Below, in pieces: positions 1 to 12,247 of a stretch of DNA of 64,000 nt. Source of the DNA: Leptospira gomenensis (GTDB taxonomy: Bacteria; Spirochaetota; Leptospiria; Leptospirales; Leptospiraceae); NCBI RefSeq assembly GCF_004770155.1, contig NZ_RQFA01000032.1:124001-188000 (forward strand), in the 5' to 3' direction. The first letter of the stretch is position 1, and each line of letters starts with the position of its first letter. The notes below the pieces were generated by a model. That model worked only from the letters and a program-made list of their open reading frames with translations, did no database searches and was not told the DNA's origin. A program made the position numbers and the translations under genes.

Positions 1-3293
<3,293 letters not shown>

Positions 3294-3327
3294 GGTTTAG
3301 GATCGCCTGACAAAGGAGGCAGCAAAT

Positions 3328-4386
3328 ATGACTCTCAAAGAATTCCTAACGTCCGTTCCTGCGGAGGAATATAGAACCGTCTTTCGAAACGCGCTTCCGC
3401 ATCTGATCGAAGAAGGTTATTTCGACCCGGTTTCCGGAGGTTCCTTCGAAACCTTTCATAAAAAAGTGTATGCGTTGGGCTCGTATCCCAAAGGAATCGG
3501 AATCGGAATCGCACTGATGGCACAAATCAACGTCGCGGGAAGGGTGATCCGATATTGTGGATCCGGTTTTTTCAACGAAACGGAAACCAGAACTCTTCCA
3601 GAGAAAGAAAAAACCGCCGCGTTGACGGGAACCATCCAATCCGGAATTCGATCGGGAACGAACATCATTTCCATGGGAGTAAGTGAATCCGGTTGGAAAG
3701 GAAGAATTTCGAATATCACGAGCCGTTATACGATCGAAGGAAACTCCATCGTCCTGGATTTGAACAAATCGTTTCTGACCAACGGAGCGAACTGCAACGG
3801 GTTTTTGATCGTAGCCAAATCTCCTGACCAATACTACGACGTGATCTATCTTCCTCTGGAAGTACCGGGATTGGAACGCGAAGATTTTGACCTCGAATAC
3901 GCCAAAGAGGCGACCCACTGTCGTTTGAAGGGATCGGGAATTGTACTGCCGCCCGAAAACCTGGTATTTTTGAATTACGAGGAGTTCGCTCCCGAAATAC
4001 ATCTTTCCGAGATGTTGTCCGCTTCGGCGAGTTTTTGCGGCTATGTGGAATTGATCCTCAAAACGCTTTTGAAAGAAAGAAGGGACGCTATGGATCCTCG
4101 TCTCGCGGCGAAAATAATCGACATTCAACAATTATTATATTCTAAAATTTTGGAAATATCTAGGAGGAAGGACTCCGATCCGGAATTTACGATGGATTCG
4201 GTGCATCCGTACGGTTACGAGACCGCTTTGGATCTGATCTATTCCTGGCTGACGGAAGCGGTCAGCGGCGTCGAATTGGCGCAGATGTTTCCCGACTTCG
4301 GATTGTTTTACAGCATTCATCCGGGAAAAATGCCGGTTTATCAAAAAAACAGTCTGAAAAAAATCAGAGCCCTCCGCGGAGCATGA
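3328..4386 (+). CDS. Divergent acyl-CoA dehydrogenase-like protein
   Basis: The 352-residue protein resembles the acyl-CoA dehydrogenase fold. A middle-domain-like stretch (about residues 115-170) runs GVSESGWKGRISN, then KSFLTNGANCNGFLIVAK, which parallels the family's 'TEpgaGSD...K.fITNG..AD.fiV.A' pattern. The C-terminal half is helical, as expected for the four-helix bundle. Several usual flavin-contact residues and the catalytic glutamate cannot be confirmed by eye, so activity is uncertain. An excellent ribosome binding site (AAAGGAGG) precedes the ATG, 34 bases after uvrA. The two genes may be co-transcribed, though no functional link is obvious. Alternatively it may be a structural relative that no longer oxidises acyl-CoA. 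Confidence 0.6.
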   Translation: MTLKEFLTSVPAEEYRTVFRNALPHLIEEGYFDPVSGGSFETFHKKVYALGSYPKGIGIGIALMAQINVAGRVIRYCGSGFFNETETRTLPEKEKTAALTGTIQSGIRSGTNIISMGVSESGWKGRISNITSRYTIEGNSIVLDLNKSFLTNGANCNGFLIVAKSPDQYYDVIYLPLEVPGLEREDFDLEYAKEATHCRLKGSGIVLPPENLVFLNYEEFAPEIHLSEMLSASASFCGYVELILKTLLKERRDAMDPRLAAKIIDIQQLLYSKILEISRRKDSDPEFTMDSVHPYGYETALDLIYSWLTEAVSGVELAQMFPDFGLFYSIHPGKMPVYQKNSLKKIRALRGA

Positions 4387-4393
4387 ACGTTTT

Positions 4394-5356
4394 CTAATGA
4401 TGGTGATGTCCGTGAGGGTGAGGGTGATCGGTTCCGTGTGTATCGTTGACGGCGAGAAGTTTCAGTTTTTCCGTAAGTTCCGCGTTTTCGCATTGGATCG
4501 TAACGAAGTCGATCCCGAAAGAGGATTTTAGAACTTCAGTACATTGAAATATTATGAAATCCTGCTTTTCCGAGGAAGACGTTCGTATCCGAAACGTGCA
4601 GGCGTTTACGCCCCGTGTCACCGACCAAAAATGATAGTCCAGAACCGCTTCGATTCCTTTGACTTTACGGATATGTTCCAAAACGTGCGGGATATCGATA
4701 TTCGCCGGCGCCGACTCCAAAAGGACGAATAAACTTTCCCGGAAAATTGCCCAAGCGGAACGAAGGATCAAAAGGGAGATGAGGACGCTGATCGTCGCGT
4801 CCACCCAGGTCCAACCGGTAAAATGGATCAAAAGAGCTCCGAATAACACTCCCACGGTCGCGAGAAGGTCGCTCAAGACGTGTATATACGCCGACTTTAC
4901 GTTGATGTTGTCGTTTCCGAATCGGAAGAGTACCCAGGCGCTGAGAAGATTGAGCACGATTCCCGCGGAGCTATAAAGGAACATGGCAAAACTAAGAATT
5001 TCTGTTTCGTTTTGCAAACGTTGGACCGCTTCCCAAAGAATAAAGAAGGAAATTCCGAAAATCAAAACGGAGTTGAGAAGCGCGGTTAGGATTTCGATTC
5101 GGAAATATCCGAAGGAAAACCGAGGATTCGGCTTTTTTGAGGCGAGAATTACGGCGATTAAGGAAAGAAACAAAGCGATCGAATCGGTGATGATATGCCC
5201 TGCGTCCGCCAAAAGCGCGACGCTTCCACTATGGATTCCCCCGAAAAACTCCACACAGAAGATGACCAGGGAAACTACGATCGCGAAAACTATGGATCGT
5301 TTGAGCCCGGTTTCTCCGTTTCTCTCGACGTGATGAAGTTGAAAAAAATCGTCCAT
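4394..5356 (-). CDS. Cation diffusion facilitator (CDF) metal exporter
   Basis: This inner-membrane metal/proton antiporter of the CzcD/ZitB class exports Zn2+ or a similar divalent cation. It has six hydrophobic segments in the first ~210 residues. TM2 carries the family pattern LLADAGHIITDS and TM5 carries HVLSDLLATVG, which together give the tetrahedral metal site (Asp/His of HxxxD type). A C-terminal cytoplasmic domain of ~90 residues follows. The tail ends in a histidine-rich stretch (HPHPHGHHHH), probably a metal-binding sensor or buffer. The ATG overlaps the TGA of the upstream OmpA-type gene (TGATG), so translation is probably coupled; a TTG three bases earlier is the alternative start. 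Metal specificity cannot be read reliably. Confidence 0.93.
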   Translation of the reverse strand: MDDFFQLHHVERNGETGLKRSIVFAIVVSLVIFCVEFFGGIHSGSVALLADAGHIITDSIALFLSLIAVILASKKPNPRFSFGYFRIEILTALLNSVLIFGISFFILWEAVQRLQNETEILSFAMFLYSSAGIVLNLLSAWVLFRFGNDNINVKSAYIHVLSDLLATVGVLFGALLIHFTGWTWVDATISVLISLLILRSAWAIFRESLFVLLESAPANIDIPHVLEHIRKVKGIEAVLDYHFWSVTRGVNACTFRIRTSSSEKQDFIIFQCTEVLKSSFGIDFVTIQCENAELTEKLKLLAVNDTHGTDHPHPHGHHHH

Positions 5357-6372
5357 CAACGCGGAACTACTACGATGTCTACTCTTCGATTGAGGGCCCT
5401 ATTTTCCGGAGTATCGTTCGATACGATGGGTTGGAACTCTCCGTAACCCGCGAGAGAAAAATTACGGGGATCCAGATTTTTACTCTCTAAAAAATAATGA
5501 AGAACGGATAACGCGCGTTCGCCGGAAAGCTGCCAGTTGTCGGAAAATTTTTTGGTTCGAATGGGAACGTTGTCCGTATGACCTTCTATGATGATGAGAT
5601 TCCCGGGGTAATTGGCGAGAATTTCCCTGATTTTGTCGAGCGCCGGTTGGATCTGCTTTTTCAAATCGGCGGATCCAGAGTCGAAAGAGATCTTATCGTC
5701 GATATTGATAACGAGACGATTGTGAAACCGTTTGAGCCGGATCTGCCCTTTTTTGATTTCGTCGGTGAGTTTGGTTTCCAGTTCGTTGGCTTGTTCGCTC
5801 AGACGATCCAATTCCTTCCTTTGATTTTCGGAAAGATTTTTCAACCGCGAGATCTCGTCGTTTAAGGAAAGGATCCTGGATTCGAGATCCGCGATTTTTT
5901 TCTCGTATTCTTTTTGTAGGGCTTCTGTTTTTTTCTGACAGGCGGCCCGTTCCCGTTCCAATTCTTCTTTGAGGTTTTCGAGAAGATCGCGGAATTTTTT
6001 GGTCTGTCTTTCGTTTTCCTCGATCAGTTCCTTTTCCTTGTTGGAGCTTTTGGTTTTGAGAACCGCGATCTGATTCTCCAAGGCCTTGTGTTTTTCTTCG
6101 GAGAGTTCGTTGTCCTTGGCCCGGAATTCCTTTTCACGAGCGATGAGTTCCTCCAAAGAACGGATCTTGGATTCCAACTCCAACTTTTCCTTTTTAGAAT
6201 TTTCGGATTCGTTTCTGTGTCTGGTCCGCAGAGAATCCAATTCGATTTCCAGCGCGATCTTTTCGTTGTAGATCTTGTTGTATTCCCACGGATAATAAAA
6301 CGCATCCGCCGAAACCGGTACGACGAGGACGAAGAACATAAGTATGAAAAAGGATTTGAGAAAGAATTTCAT
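5356..6372 (-). CDS. OmpA/MotB-domain protein with long coiled coil
   Basis: The 338-residue exported protein begins with a signal peptide (hydrophobic run at about residues 5-19, ending VSADA). Residues ~35-210 form a continuous charged coiled coil rich in Glu, Lys and Leu. The C-terminal ~120 residues are an OmpA-like peptidoglycan-binding domain with IIEGHTDNVPI, the family's conserved loop, and the closing NRRVDIVV motif. This arrangement suggests a periplasmic spacer that holds peptidoglycan at a distance from another partner. It is the first gene of a two-gene unit with the CDF exporter and is divergent from mgtE. The exact partner is unknown; no beta-barrel is visible. Confidence 0.85.
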   Translation of the reverse strand: MKFFLKSFFILMFFVLVVPVSADAFYYPWEYNKIYNEKIALEIELDSLRTRHRNESENSKKEKLELESKIRSLEELIAREKEFRAKDNELSEEKHKALENQIAVLKTKSSNKEKELIEENERQTKKFRDLLENLKEELERERAACQKKTEALQKEYEKKIADLESRILSLNDEISRLKNLSENQRKELDRLSEQANELETKLTDEIKKGQIRLKRFHNRLVINIDDKISFDSGSADLKKQIQPALDKIREILANYPGNLIIIEGHTDNVPIRTKKFSDNWQLSGERALSVLHYFLESKNLDPRNFSLAGYGEFQPIVSNDTPENRALNRRVDIVVVPR

Positions 6373-6517
6373 CAGGATGTACGCCTTCTTCTACGATGGA
6401 GCCGTTCCCGATCGGGTCAAATGAAAAACTCCTTTTTTACGCTTGTCCGGGAAATTCATTGATCGGTCCGCAAAGTTTTCCATCCTGTTCCGGAACGCCG
6501 TTTCTTGGAGAAAAAAT

Positions 6518-7909
6518 ATGGAAGAGAAGGGACTGGGACCAAGCCTGTTTTCGGAAAAAGCGAACGCTTCCTCTCCGGAATGGTTGGAATTCTTCTCCGA
6601 AAAAATCCAAGCCGGAGACGATCCTTTTTTGGATCGATTTCTAAACGTCAATCACCCGGCCGACGTCGCCGAGGTCCTCGAAAAATTGGAAGAGGATGAG
6701 GCGTTTTATATTTTCAAACGATGCGATTCCGAATTGCAGGGTTCGATTCTGGTCGAATTCGACGAGGAATTTCAGGCCGATCTGATTTCTCGATTTCAGA
6801 TGAAAGAAATTTCTCCGATTCTTGAAAATCTGGAAACGGACGAACTTTCCAATTTGATCTCCGAGTTTCCCCGGGAAAAAGCGGAAGAGATCCTCAATTC
6901 CATCGACCAAGAGGATTCGTCTCAAGTACGGAAACAACTTACGTTCCGGGAATACACCGCGGGTCGTTTGATGAATACCGTTTTCGCTTCCGCCGTGGAA
7001 TCGGATACGGTACGTAAGGCGATCATCAAACTCCGTAAGATCGCCAAAGAAACCGACGACATCTATCATTTATACATCACCGACGAGGACAACGTTCTCA
7101 AAGGATACGTGAAACTAAAAAATCTTTTTCTGGCTCCGCTCAACGGGAAAGTGAATCGACTGATGAAAACGGGATTCACCTCGATCCACTACGATACCGA
7201 CCAAGAGGAAGTGGCCAAGATCTTTCGGAAATACGATTTGGTTTCCGCGGCGGTCGTGGACGATCTGGGTAGGATCCTGGGAAGAATCACCGTGGACGAC
7301 ATTTTGGATATCGTTCACGAAGAAGCCTCGGAGGATATCCTTCGTTTGGGAGGGGTTTCCGAAGAAGAGAAGATGAGTTCTTCGGTATTCACTTCCGCAA
7401 AACGAAGAATGGTCTGGTTATTGATCAATTTGGGTACGGCTTCTTTGGCGGCCTCGGTAGTTTCGTTTTTCGGAGCCACGATCGAAAAATACGTTCTCCT
7501 TGCGTCCTTGATGCCGATCGTCGCGGGAATGGGAGGAAACGCGGGAACTCAGTCGATCACGCTGATTGTGCGTAATCTCGCCACGGGGGATTTGACTACG
7601 GGAAATTGGAAAGCAGCGATTCGTAAAGAAGGTTTGGTCGGTCTTTTTAACGGATTTATGGTGGGAATCACCGCAGGATTGATCGTTTATTTTTTTACCG
7701 GAAACTTCGTTTTATCTGCGGTGATGTTTATGGCCTTGCAGGCGAATTTGGTCATCGCGGCGGTAATCGGAACTTCGATTCCTCTGTTGTTGCGCGCTTT
7801 GGGAATCGATCCCGCCATCGCGTCCTCGATATTCGTGACGACGTTTACGGACGTATTCGGATTTTTTTGTTTTTTAGGTTTGGCTTCGCTTTTTATCCGG
7901 ATGTTGTAG
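6518..7909 (+). CDS. mgtE: Magnesium transporter MgtE
   Basis: This is a Mg2+-gated Mg2+ channel of the inner membrane. From the ATG at 6518 it is 463 residues, normal for MgtE. It has an N-terminal superhelical domain (about residues 35-135), a CBS pair (about 145-260) including VDDLGRILGRITVDDILDIV, and a C-terminal membrane domain with five segments. The membrane domain contains LMPIVAGMGGNAGTQS, the conserved pore-forming stretch. GGAG is seven bases before this ATG. An in-frame upstream start at 6443 exists but would add 25 unconserved-looking residues without a ribosome binding site. The gene is divergent from the OmpA/CDF pair and is followed by a lipoprotein gene and an MgtA-type ATPase. 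Confidence 0.95.
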   Translation: MEEKGLGPSLFSEKANASSPEWLEFFSEKIQAGDDPFLDRFLNVNHPADVAEVLEKLEEDEAFYIFKRCDSELQGSILVEFDEEFQADLISRFQMKEISPILENLETDELSNLISEFPREKAEEILNSIDQEDSSQVRKQLTFREYTAGRLMNTVFASAVESDTVRKAIIKLRKIAKETDDIYHLYITDEDNVLKGYVKLKNLFLAPLNGKVNRLMKTGFTSIHYDTDQEEVAKIFRKYDLVSAAVVDDLGRILGRITVDDILDIVHEEASEDILRLGGVSEEEKMSSSVFTSAKRRMVWLLINLGTASLAASVVSFFGATIEKYVLLASLMPIVAGMGGNAGTQSITLIVRNLATGDLTTGNWKAAIRKEGLVGLFNGFMVGITAGLIVYFFTGNFVLSAVMFMALQANLVIAAVIGTSIPLLLRALGIDPAIASSIFVTTFTDVFGFFCFLGLASLFIRML

Positions 7910-7991
7910 TAAAAAACGCTCCTTTACAAAAAACGAAACGGCAGTTTGGATTCATTTTGGAAACATATCCTCGGAGAATAAAAAGAGTAAG

Positions 7992-8651
7992 ATGCAGATT
8001 TCACCCGCCCCCTCGATCACAAAAAAGAACGTAGTACACCTCGGTATTCTGATTCTATGTCTGAATTGGATCCTCAGTTGTTCCAGCACGGGAGGAACGA
8101 CCGGCGGACCGGATTCCCAAACCTACGAAAAAGTTCCCAATCCAGCGGGAGAAAACGAACCCGTTTTGGACGAGGAAGGTAAGGAAGTAAATCTTACCAC
8201 CGGAGATCCGGCCCCGTTTTTGAAACCATCCAAGGATCCCCTCGAATATTTCCGTGTTCACATCACGAGCGACGGATATCGGCTGCGTCAGCTTCGAGGT
8301 TCCAAATACATCAAACGAAAGACGGATCTGGGAGGAGACGCGCTTATCAGCGAGGAATTGGTTCGTTTTAACAAGATCAATTTCGTGGACGACGGAATCA
8401 TTATCGTCGTGTTAAACGGAAATACGGGCGCATTCGAAACGATCCGGTTCAACACGAGGGTTCCCCGAATCAACGACCTGGCCAAGATCGTTCAGAACGA
8501 CGTCACTCGCTGGTCCATGGAACATTCCGAAGAAAAACCGGTCGTTACTAAATTCCAAATTCATTATACTCTTGAATTGAAAAACAAAGTGGGAAGCACC
8601 CGGGACGCGGTCAAAGAGGAACTCAAAAAAGAAGTCATCCGCAGAAAATAA
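7992..8651 (+). CDS. Putative lipoprotein of unknown function
   Basis: The 219-residue protein has a long basic N-terminus, a hydrophobic stretch and a spirochaetal lipobox ending ...WILSC (Cys at about residue 30), followed by a Ser/Gly/Thr-rich linker. It is therefore probably lipidated and held in the envelope. The remainder (about 75-219) is a folded domain of alternating beta and charged segments that I cannot assign. It has a TonB-like mix of short strands, but no clear family motif. It sits between mgtE and the P-type ATPase gene. Co-transcription is possible, but a strong hairpin lies after its stop codon. Confidence 0.75.
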   Translation: MQISPAPSITKKNVVHLGILILCLNWILSCSSTGGTTGGPDSQTYEKVPNPAGENEPVLDEEGKEVNLTTGDPAPFLKPSKDPLEYFRVHITSDGYRLRQLRGSKYIKRKTDLGGDALISEELVRFNKINFVDDGIIIVVLNGNTGAFETIRFNTRVPRINDLAKIVQNDVTRWSMEHSEEKPVVTKFQIHYTLELKNKVGSTRDAVKEELKKEVIRRK

Positions 8652-8679
8652 GTTTTTGCCCCGGAGACGATACGAACAA

Positions 8680-8718
8680 GGGTTTACCGGTAAAACGATT
8701 TATCGCCCCGGTAAACCC
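8680..8718 (+). promoter_or_regulatory. Strong hairpin before the mgtA-type gene
   Basis: A perfect 11-base inverted repeat, GGGTTTACCGG (8680-8690) and CCGGTAAACCC (8708-8718), encloses 17 bases. An extra TAAA/TTTA inner stem is possible. It starts 28 bases after the lipoprotein stop and ends 34 bases before the TTG of the ATPase gene. No T-run follows, so it is not a standard intrinsic terminator. It may be a leader element controlling the magnesium ATPase, an operator, or an mRNA-stabilising stem. Confidence 0.6.
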
Positions 8719-8752
8719 GAATTGTAAACATACATTTGCGGAGGCAATCCAG

Positions 8753-11281
8753 TTGAAGTCCGATATTTCTATACTTCGTTTTTGGAGTTTGACCGTAAAG
8801 GATTGTCTCACTCTTCTCGGCTCGGACGAAAACGGTCTCAGTAGCGAACAGGCCGAGGTAAAACGTAAGCGTTTCGGAGCCAATCGTCTTTCCGAACAAA
8901 AGGAGCTTACGGAAGTCGGTTTGTTCGTCTCTCAATTCAAAAGTCCGATCATCCTTCTTCTTTTTTGCGCTTCTCTCTTGTCGTTTTTGTTACGGGATTC
9001 GGCGGACGGTATCGTCATCTTATCCATCGTGTTCGTAAGCGGCGCGCTCGGATTTTGGCAGGAACGGGGAGCGATGTATGCCGTTCGAAACTTATTAGCC
9101 ATCGTTCAAGTGAAAGCTACTGTTTTGCGGGATTCGCAACCGACCGAAATCCCCGTTGAGGATGTAGTGCCGGGGGATCTTCTGATCCTGAAAGCGGGGG
9201 ATATCATCCCCGCGGATTCGTTGATCGTTTCTTCCAAGGATTTGTTCGTCAATGAAGCCTCCTTAACGGGAGAATCGTTTCCCGTCGAAAAGGCCGCAAA
9301 CGTTCTCTCGGAAACGTCCCCTTTGTCGGAGCGAAGTAATTCTCTTTGGATGGGGACGCACGTAGTCAGCGGTCAAACAAAAGCGATCGTGATCAAAACG
9401 GGCAAAGACACCGAATTCGGAAAAATTTCGGATCGTTTAAAACTCAGACCTATGGAAACCGAATTCGAAATCGGGATCCGCAAGTTCGGTTTTTTTCTGC
9501 TTCACGTCACGTTGCTTTTGGTGATCGCGATTTTTGTGGTGAACGTATTTCTTCATAAACCTCTTCTCGAATCCTTTTTATTTTCGCTCGCGCTCGCGGT
9601 GGGTTTGACCCCGCAGCTTTTACCGGCAATCATCAGCGTAAATCTTTCCCACGGCGCAAAACGGATGGCGGAAAATCGTGTGATCGTAAAGAGATTGGCC
9701 GCGATCGAAAACTTCGGCAATATGAACGTCATCTGTTCCGATAAAACGGGAACTCTCACCGAAGGAAACGTAACACTACGCTCTGCGTTGAACGTCTACG
9801 GCGAAGAGGACGAAGAAGTGACTCGGAACGCTTTTATAAACGCTTCCTTCGAGACCGGTTTCGTCAACGCGATCGACCAATCCATTCGCACGAACTTGAA
9901 ATTCGATCTTACCGGATACGAAAAGTTCGATGAAATCCCGTACGACTTTCTAAGAAAAAGACTCAGCGTCTCCGTTTCGTATAAAGGTTTACACCGATTG
10001 ATCACGAAAGGAGCGCTCGTCAATGTGATCGAAACGTGCGGTTTCGCCTTATCTCCGGACGGCGAACGGATTTCGATCGAACCTCTGAAGGAGCGCATTT
10101 TAGAAACCTACGAACGTCTCGGTAAGGAAGGAAATCGGGTTTTGGGTGTTGCGATCAAGGATTTGGAAACGGATTCCAAAGTCGATAAATCGGAGGAACG
10201 GGATATGGTCTTTCTCGGATTTCTTTCCTTTTACGATCCTCCTAAAAACGACGCGGAAAAAACGATACGGGATTTGCGGAACCTCGGTGTGTCTTTGAAA
10301 GTGATCACGGGAGACAACCGTTATGTGGCAGCCAATCTTTGTTCCAAATTAGGATTCCAAAATCCTAATATTCTATGCGGTTCAGATCTGGAGGAGATCA
10401 GCAACGAGGCTTTGATCCAAAGGGTAAACGAGGTGGACGTATTCGCCGAAATAGAACCGAACAACAAGGAACGGATCGTAGTCGCGTTAAAAAAAGGAGG
10501 CAACGTGGTCGGATATATGGGCGACGGTATCAACGACGTTTCGGCCTTACATTCCGCCGACGTAGGAATTTCCGTGGACGGAGCCGTGGACGTCGCCAAA
10601 AACGCGGCGGACCTGGTGTTATTGGAAAAAAATCTGGAGGTACTCGTAGAAGGTGTGAAACAAGGACGGAAGACCTTCGCCAACACACTCAAATACGTGT
10701 TTATGGCCACGAGCGCCAACTTCGGAAATATGTTCAGCATGGCGGGAATTTCGCTCTTTCTTCCTTTTTTACCGTTATTGCCGAAACAAATTTTACTCAT
10801 TAATTTTTTGACCGATTTTCCCGAGATGACGATCGCGACGGATCGAGTGGACGAGGAGATGATATCGTCTCCGAAACGTTGGGATATTACCGCGATTCGA
10901 AAATTCATGTTAGTCTTCGGAGTGATCAGTTCCTTTTTCGATTATCTGACCTTCGGAGTTTTGTATTGGATTCTCGAAGTAGGGACCGAACAATTTAGGA
11001 CGGGTTGGTTTTTGGAATCCATCGTCTCCGCGTCACTGATCGTCTTGATCATACGAACGAGGGATTCCTTCTTTCGAAGCGTTCCGGGGCGTTCCTTGTT
11101 TTGGGCGACCATCGGAATCGGATGTTCAACCGTTTTGCTTCCCTATACACCCATCGCAACTTTGTTCGAATTGGTTCCTTTGCCCGCGAACGTACTTTTG
11201 ATCCTTTTGGGGATCGTATTCGTGTACGTGACGACCGCCGAATTCGCCAAAAAACTTTTTTATAAAAGAGTCCGGTTGTAA
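8753..11281 (+). CDS. mgtA: Magnesium-translocating P-type ATPase (MgtA-like)
   Basis: This inner-membrane P-type ATPase has 842 residues. It carries the actuator motif LTGES, the phosphorylation motif CSDKTGTLT (Asp at about residue 330), the nucleotide-domain pattern and the hinge motif MGDGINDVSALHSADVGIS. The stretch VGLTPQLLP, followed by VIVKRLAAIENFGNM, is very close to the MgtA/MgtB (P3B) subgroup and unlike Ca2+ or H+ pumps. About ten membrane segments are visible in pairs. The TTG start has GGAGG eight bases upstream. It lies near mgtE, so this locus encodes two independent Mg2+ import systems. A small-subunit MgtC is not visible nearby. Confidence 0.93.
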   Translation: MKSDISILRFWSLTVKDCLTLLGSDENGLSSEQAEVKRKRFGANRLSEQKELTEVGLFVSQFKSPIILLLFCASLLSFLLRDSADGIVILSIVFVSGALGFWQERGAMYAVRNLLAIVQVKATVLRDSQPTEIPVEDVVPGDLLILKAGDIIPADSLIVSSKDLFVNEASLTGESFPVEKAANVLSETSPLSERSNSLWMGTHVVSGQTKAIVIKTGKDTEFGKISDRLKLRPMETEFEIGIRKFGFFLLHVTLLLVIAIFVVNVFLHKPLLESFLFSLALAVGLTPQLLPAIISVNLSHGAKRMAENRVIVKRLAAIENFGNMNVICSDKTGTLTEGNVTLRSALNVYGEEDEEVTRNAFINASFETGFVNAIDQSIRTNLKFDLTGYEKFDEIPYDFLRKRLSVSVSYKGLHRLITKGALVNVIETCGFALSPDGERISIEPLKERILETYERLGKEGNRVLGVAIKDLETDSKVDKSEERDMVFLGFLSFYDPPKNDAEKTIRDLRNLGVSLKVITGDNRYVAANLCSKLGFQNPNILCGSDLEEISNEALIQRVNEVDVFAEIEPNNKERIVVALKKGGNVVGYMGDGINDVSALHSADVGISVDGAVDVAKNAADLVLLEKNLEVLVEGVKQGRKTFANTLKYVFMATSANFGNMFSMAGISLFLPFLPLLPKQILLINFLTDFPEMTIATDRVDEEMISSPKRWDITAIRKFMLVFGVISSFFDYLTFGVLYWILEVGTEQFRTGWFLESIVSASLIVLIIRTRDSFFRSVPGRSLFWATIGIGCSTVLLPYTPIATLFELVPLPANVLLILLGIVFVYVTTAEFAKKLFYKRVRL

Positions 11282-11362
11282 ATTCGGGAATCGACTTCCG
11301 ATTCAGATTTTTTCCAAAAGAGTATCGAAACGATTCCTACCAAAACGGTTTTGCCTCGATGG

Positions 11363-11388
11363 ATCGGATTTCATTCTTTCGATCCGAT
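11363..11388. repeat. Inverted repeat in the mgtA-methyltransferase gap
   Basis: ATCGGAT at 11363-11369 is repeated in inverse as ATCCGAT at 11382-11388, with a 12-base spacer. The 203-base gap holds no gene. It could be a weak terminator stem or an operator for the methyltransferase gene; nothing in the sequence decides between these. Confidence 0.3.
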
Positions 11389-11484
11389 GTTTGGTGTCGT
11401 TCGACCAAGAACATTCTGTATCCTCGAAAATTTTGAAAGACAAATCGTTTTTCATTTTCGAAAACGTTTCTCGGAAGCCCATTT

Positions 11485-12246
11485 ATGAAAGAAAAAACGA
11501 TCGATTTTGATCTCGTCGCGGATCTCTACGACGTGTACGTAAACTCGGATTTGGATCTGGCATTCTTTCTTCGGGAAACGGAAGGCGTCAGTTCTCCGAT
11601 TTTAGAACTGATGGCGGGAACGGGTAGGGTTTCTCTTCCTCTTCTCCAGCGGGGACGAAAACTTTTTTGTGTCGATTATTCCCGGGAAATGTTGGTTCGT
11701 TTAAAGGAAAAAGCCGCGGATTTCACGGAGAATTTGGAAACACGGGAGGCGGACGTTCGCGACCTAAAACTCGATGGAACCTTCGAAAGGATCCTTTTGC
11801 CGTTCCATTCCTTGTCTGAAATCACGGATCCTTCCGATCAGAAAAACGTATTGAAGTCCGTCCGTGACGCGTTGTCGAAGAACGGCGTCTTTCTACTTAC
11901 ATTACAAAATCCTAAAGTTCGTCTAAAAACCGCGGACGGTCTTATGAGACCAATGGGGAAATTTTCCCTTCCCGATCGTAAAAAACTGATTCTTTCTTAT
12001 TGGAATTCGTATGATCCGAAACGAGGTATCGTGACCGGAATGCAATTTTACGAAATTTACGATTCCAAAAATACGATGATCGAAAAGCGTTTTTTACCGA
12101 TCCGTTTCAGACCGGTATTCAAAGACCAGATTTACGACTATCTCGCGGAACTTGACTACGAAGTCCTTTCCGTATTCGGAGATTACTCCTATTCTTCGTT
12201 TGAAGAGGAGACAAGTCCATTCATGATTTTTAAATTAGGAAAATAG
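11485..12246 (+). CDS. Class I SAM-dependent methyltransferase
   Basis: The 253-residue cytoplasmic protein has a class I methyltransferase fold. Motif I is ILELMAGTGRVSLPLL (about residues 38-53, the SAM-binding glycine loop). This is followed by an acidic residue in LFCVDYSREML (motif II) and by READVRDL (motif III region). The C-terminal half has the strand-rich insert common in small-molecule methyltransferases. GGAAG lies about nine bases before the ATG. Substrate is not predictable. The next gene starts one base after its stop codon, so the two form an operon. Confidence 0.85.
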   Translation: MKEKTIDFDLVADLYDVYVNSDLDLAFFLRETEGVSSPILELMAGTGRVSLPLLQRGRKLFCVDYSREMLVRLKEKAADFTENLETREADVRDLKLDGTFERILLPFHSLSEITDPSDQKNVLKSVRDALSKNGVFLLTLQNPKVRLKTADGLMRPMGKFSLPDRKKLILSYWNSYDPKRGIVTGMQFYEIYDSKNTMIEKRFLPIRFRPVFKDQIYDYLAELDYEVLSVFGDYSYSSFEEETSPFMIFKLGK

Positions 12247-12247
12247 A

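Noticed and set aside
3346..4131. 261-codon minus-strand frame opposite the acyl-CoA dehydrogenase-like gene
   Set aside because: It is antisense to a better-supported gene and has biased, non-protein-like composition.
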